Below, one piece after another: positions 61,976 through 64,000 of a stretch of 64,000 nt of DNA. The stretch spans positions 62,001-126,000 of the forward strand of contig JAHHIC010000042.1 in NCBI GenBank assembly GCA_019359035.1, read 5' to 3'. The number at the start of each line of letters is the position of its first letter. The stretch's first letter is position 1. The notes beneath the pieces are model-generated. The model was not told the origin of the DNA, did not search any database, and was given only the letters and a program-made list of their open reading frames with translations. Made by a program: the position numbers and the translations under genes. Source of the stretch: Scytonematopsis contorta HA4267-MV1. Lineage in GTDB: Bacteria > Cyanobacteriota > Cyanobacteriia > Cyanobacteriales > Nostocaceae.

Positions 61976-62070
61976 AAGAGCTACAAAAGCCATGAAAGCC
62001 ATGAAAGAGCCATGAAAGAGCCACAAAAGCCATGAAAGAGCCACAAAAGCCACAAAAGCCACGAAAGCCA
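61918..62070. repeat. GCCATGAAAGAGC / GCCACAAAA tandem repeats
   Basis: About fourteen imperfect copies of a 9-18-base unit (aaagccatgaaagagcca). The array is read as the tail of the methyltransferase and leads directly into the hairpin element at 62071. Confidence 0.88.
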
Positions 62071-62128
62071 TAAAAGCCAGGGAATAAATTCCCTGTCTGA
62101 AAGCTAAAGTCCTCTAAAGAGGACTAAA
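62071..62128. repeat. half element of the AGGGAATAAATTCCCT family
   Basis: agccagggaataaattccctgtctgaaagctaaagtcctctaaagaggact, the left half of the element at 4719. Confidence 0.85.
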
Positions 62129-62248
62129 ATATGTTTTTTTATAAATGTTTTTGTTTTGTCTTTGATGAGTTTTATTGAGTTTTATATATTGCTAGTTGGA
62201 TGGTATATAATAATACTATATACAAATCGATTTAATTAAATCTCAATT

Positions 62249-62473
62249 ATGTTTAATAAAGGCAATTTTACACTGTTGCTTATTGTGTTCTTGGTGTTTG
62301 TCGGCTTTGGTGATAGTTTTTTACCTAAGCCTTTAAGTACAGCTAGCTATAATACTCGTACGACGATTAATAATTTTGCTATTGGGTTGTTTCCTACTTG
62401 GAAGCCAAAAGTGAATCCTGATGAAAGAACGGAAAAAGCAATAGAAGATACGGAGAGAGGTGGACGGAAGTAA
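62249..62473 (+). CDS. small membrane-anchored protein, unknown
   Basis: 74 residues: a hydrophobic N-terminal segment (residues 8-21), then FGDSFLPKPLSTASYNTRTTINNF, and a charged tail (DERTEKAIEDTERGG). I believe similar short proteins with a GFGDxFLP...TRxxINNF core occur in other cyanobacteria, but cannot name a family. It is probably attached to the membrane with its tail exposed. Monocistronic. Confidence 0.6.
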   Translation: MFNKGNFTLLLIVFLVFVGFGDSFLPKPLSTASYNTRTTINNFAIGLFPTWKPKVNPDERTEKAIEDTERGGRK

Positions 62474-62606
62474 AAGTTAATTACTTGTAAGCATCCCAAC
62501 CTTTTCATCTATGGCTTGCTTTTCTTTGCAAGTCCTTTAATCCATTGCCATCTAGCAGTAATAAATACAGGAATCCCAGCAAATATTGCTGTTAATTATA
62601 TTTATT

Positions 62607-63050
62607 TTATAAAATTGTTAAATAAGTCTCTGTTGGACTTATGGGTAAAACTTTCAGTTTTTGGTTTTTTAGGTCTAATTCTAAACCCAATAATTCCAAG
62701 GGTATAACGCCTAAAAGTGGGTTATGTCCTCCCGGTAGTTCCAAGCATTCAAAAGTTCCTTCTCTACCACAAATAGATATTTTGGCGTCTTGAAAAATCC
62801 GTGCTTTTCCAATACCTGTTGCAGTCGCAACATCAACTTCTTTCAAGATTTTTAAGCCTAATTTAGCGATGGTATCTGCAGGTAAACATAAAGTAGTCGC
62901 ACCATTATCTACTAGCACATCTTCTAATGTTACAGAGCGTACGTTATCGTCAGGTATATACCCAGCTTCTGCAAAAAGTTGGTCTGCACGATTAATGACT
63001 GTCACATTTGTTAATACTTTGCCCATGTGATTGTCATTTTTAGTTGTCAT
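62607..63050 (-). CDS. clan AA aspartic-protease-like protein
   Basis: 147 residues. VLVDNGATTLCLP near residue 45 matches the retropepsin-like active-site motif D-[ST]-G-A, here with Asn in the second place, and NPLLGVIPLELLGLELD is the later hydrophobic-hydrophobic-Gly block. Such single-domain proteins act as dimers. A strong ribosome site AGGAGG at 63055-63060 lies four bases before the ATG at 63050 and fixes the start over an inner ATG at 63026. Cyanobacterial members are common, substrates unknown. Confidence 0.75.
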   Translation of the reverse strand: MTTKNDNHMGKVLTNVTVINRADQLFAEAGYIPDDNVRSVTLEDVLVDNGATTLCLPADTIAKLGLKILKEVDVATATGIGKARIFQDAKISICGREGTFECLELPGGHNPLLGVIPLELLGLELDLKNQKLKVLPISPTETYLTIL

Positions 63051-63407
63051 ATTGCCTCCTAATTACCATTTTTAATGGGAACTTTCAGCCGCTATTTAAC
63101 TTATAATAGTACATAATCACCATTTAACAGATGTTGTGACCTAAAATGTGACACTTTTAAATGTGGAACATTAGTTTCATTAAAAAGTGAAAAAACTTGT
63201 TTGAATAACTTAAGTTTGAATTTTTCCTTTAGTTCCAGACATAAACTGCATTAAAAAAAAATTACATCTCTTGTGGGGTGGGCATCCTTGCCCGCCCTGA
63301 GATGTAATTTACCTGATACCTGAGATGTAATTTACCTGATACGCTATTTATCTGGTGTGCAATTTACCAGATGTGCAATTTACCAGATATGCAATTTAAA
63401 TGTGAGC
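63051..63407. other. intergenic region with GCAATTTACCAGATGT tandem repeats
   Basis: At 63298-63341 two copies of gagatgtaatttacctgatac, then at 63344-63398 about three and a half copies of gcaatttaccagatgt. A hairpin gggtgggcatccttgcccgccc lies near 63276-63297. It lies downstream of ilvC. No gene is seen. Confidence 0.75.

Positions 63408-64000
<593 letters not shown>

Overview
The window is chromosomal DNA from a filamentous, probably heterocyst- and hormogonium-forming cyanobacterium. The supporting evidence is a complete psbY, a pilMNOQ type IV pilus operon, cyanobacterium-restricted families (DUF3685-type response regulator, DUF3122, a TIGR02652-like protein), an HpsE-type hormogonium polysaccharide glycosyltransferase, and abundant heptamer repeats of the kind known from Nostocales. 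The DNA is AT-rich, and I noticed only one copy of the HIP1 octamer GCGATCGC (about 58129). That is unusually sparse and fits a Rivularia/Calothrix-like lineage better than Nostoc, but the genus is not proven. I saw no tRNA, rRNA, CRISPR array or intact transposase.

Layout. 0-6.5 kb: end of a TPR gene, a Coq4-like protein, a HAD phosphatase, a NagB-type deaminase and RtcB RNA ligase. 6.8-7.7 kb: a coupled pair, a papain/C39-like cysteine peptidase and an unknown partner. 7.9-18.4 kb: a dense one-strand cluster of oxidative enzymes. It holds a GNAT-like protein, three Rieske oxygenases, two unrelated diiron proteins (one with AurF-type ligands), a plant-type ferredoxin, a membrane fatty acid hydroxylase-like protein, a left-handed beta-helix protein and a GH3-type acyl-adenylating amide synthetase. 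It looks like a specialised-metabolite or lipid-modification pathway that I cannot match to a known product. 18.4-25.7 kb: a peptidoglycan-binding protein, then a minus-strand surface-polysaccharide block (five glycosyltransferase-like proteins and a Wzt-type ABC ATPase without its permease). 25.9-31.2 kb: a NACHT/pentapeptide STAND protein and a DUF3685 pseudo-receiver protein. 31.3-36 kb: polyprenol/phytol kinase, DUF3122, a flavoprotein, a CobD-like aminotransferase and HU. 36.7-42.3 kb: pilMNOQ. 42.5-54.3 kb: a sugar-binding lipoprotein, folC, psbY, gamma-carbonic-anhydrase-like protein, VOC protein, M16 peptidase, cupredoxin, map and an amidase. 54.5-62 kb: a secreted EndoU-like protein and a second polysaccharide cassette (HpsE-like, pyruvyltransferase, two PP-loop proteins, methyltransferase). 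The right edge holds a small protein, an aspartic-protease-like protein and the 3' part of ilvC.

A second theme is repeats. At least seven families occur: palindromic MITE-like elements, heptamer arrays, purine/pyrimidine tracts of the ACTCCCC type, GTAGAGACGCG palindromes, and others. They do not stay between genes. They supply stop codons and C-terminal tails to many genes, and they sit in frame inside the NACHT protein and FolC. A nine-unit 39-bp hairpin array and a near-identical inverted pair of about 100-bp repeats around a 3.3-kb segment are also notable.
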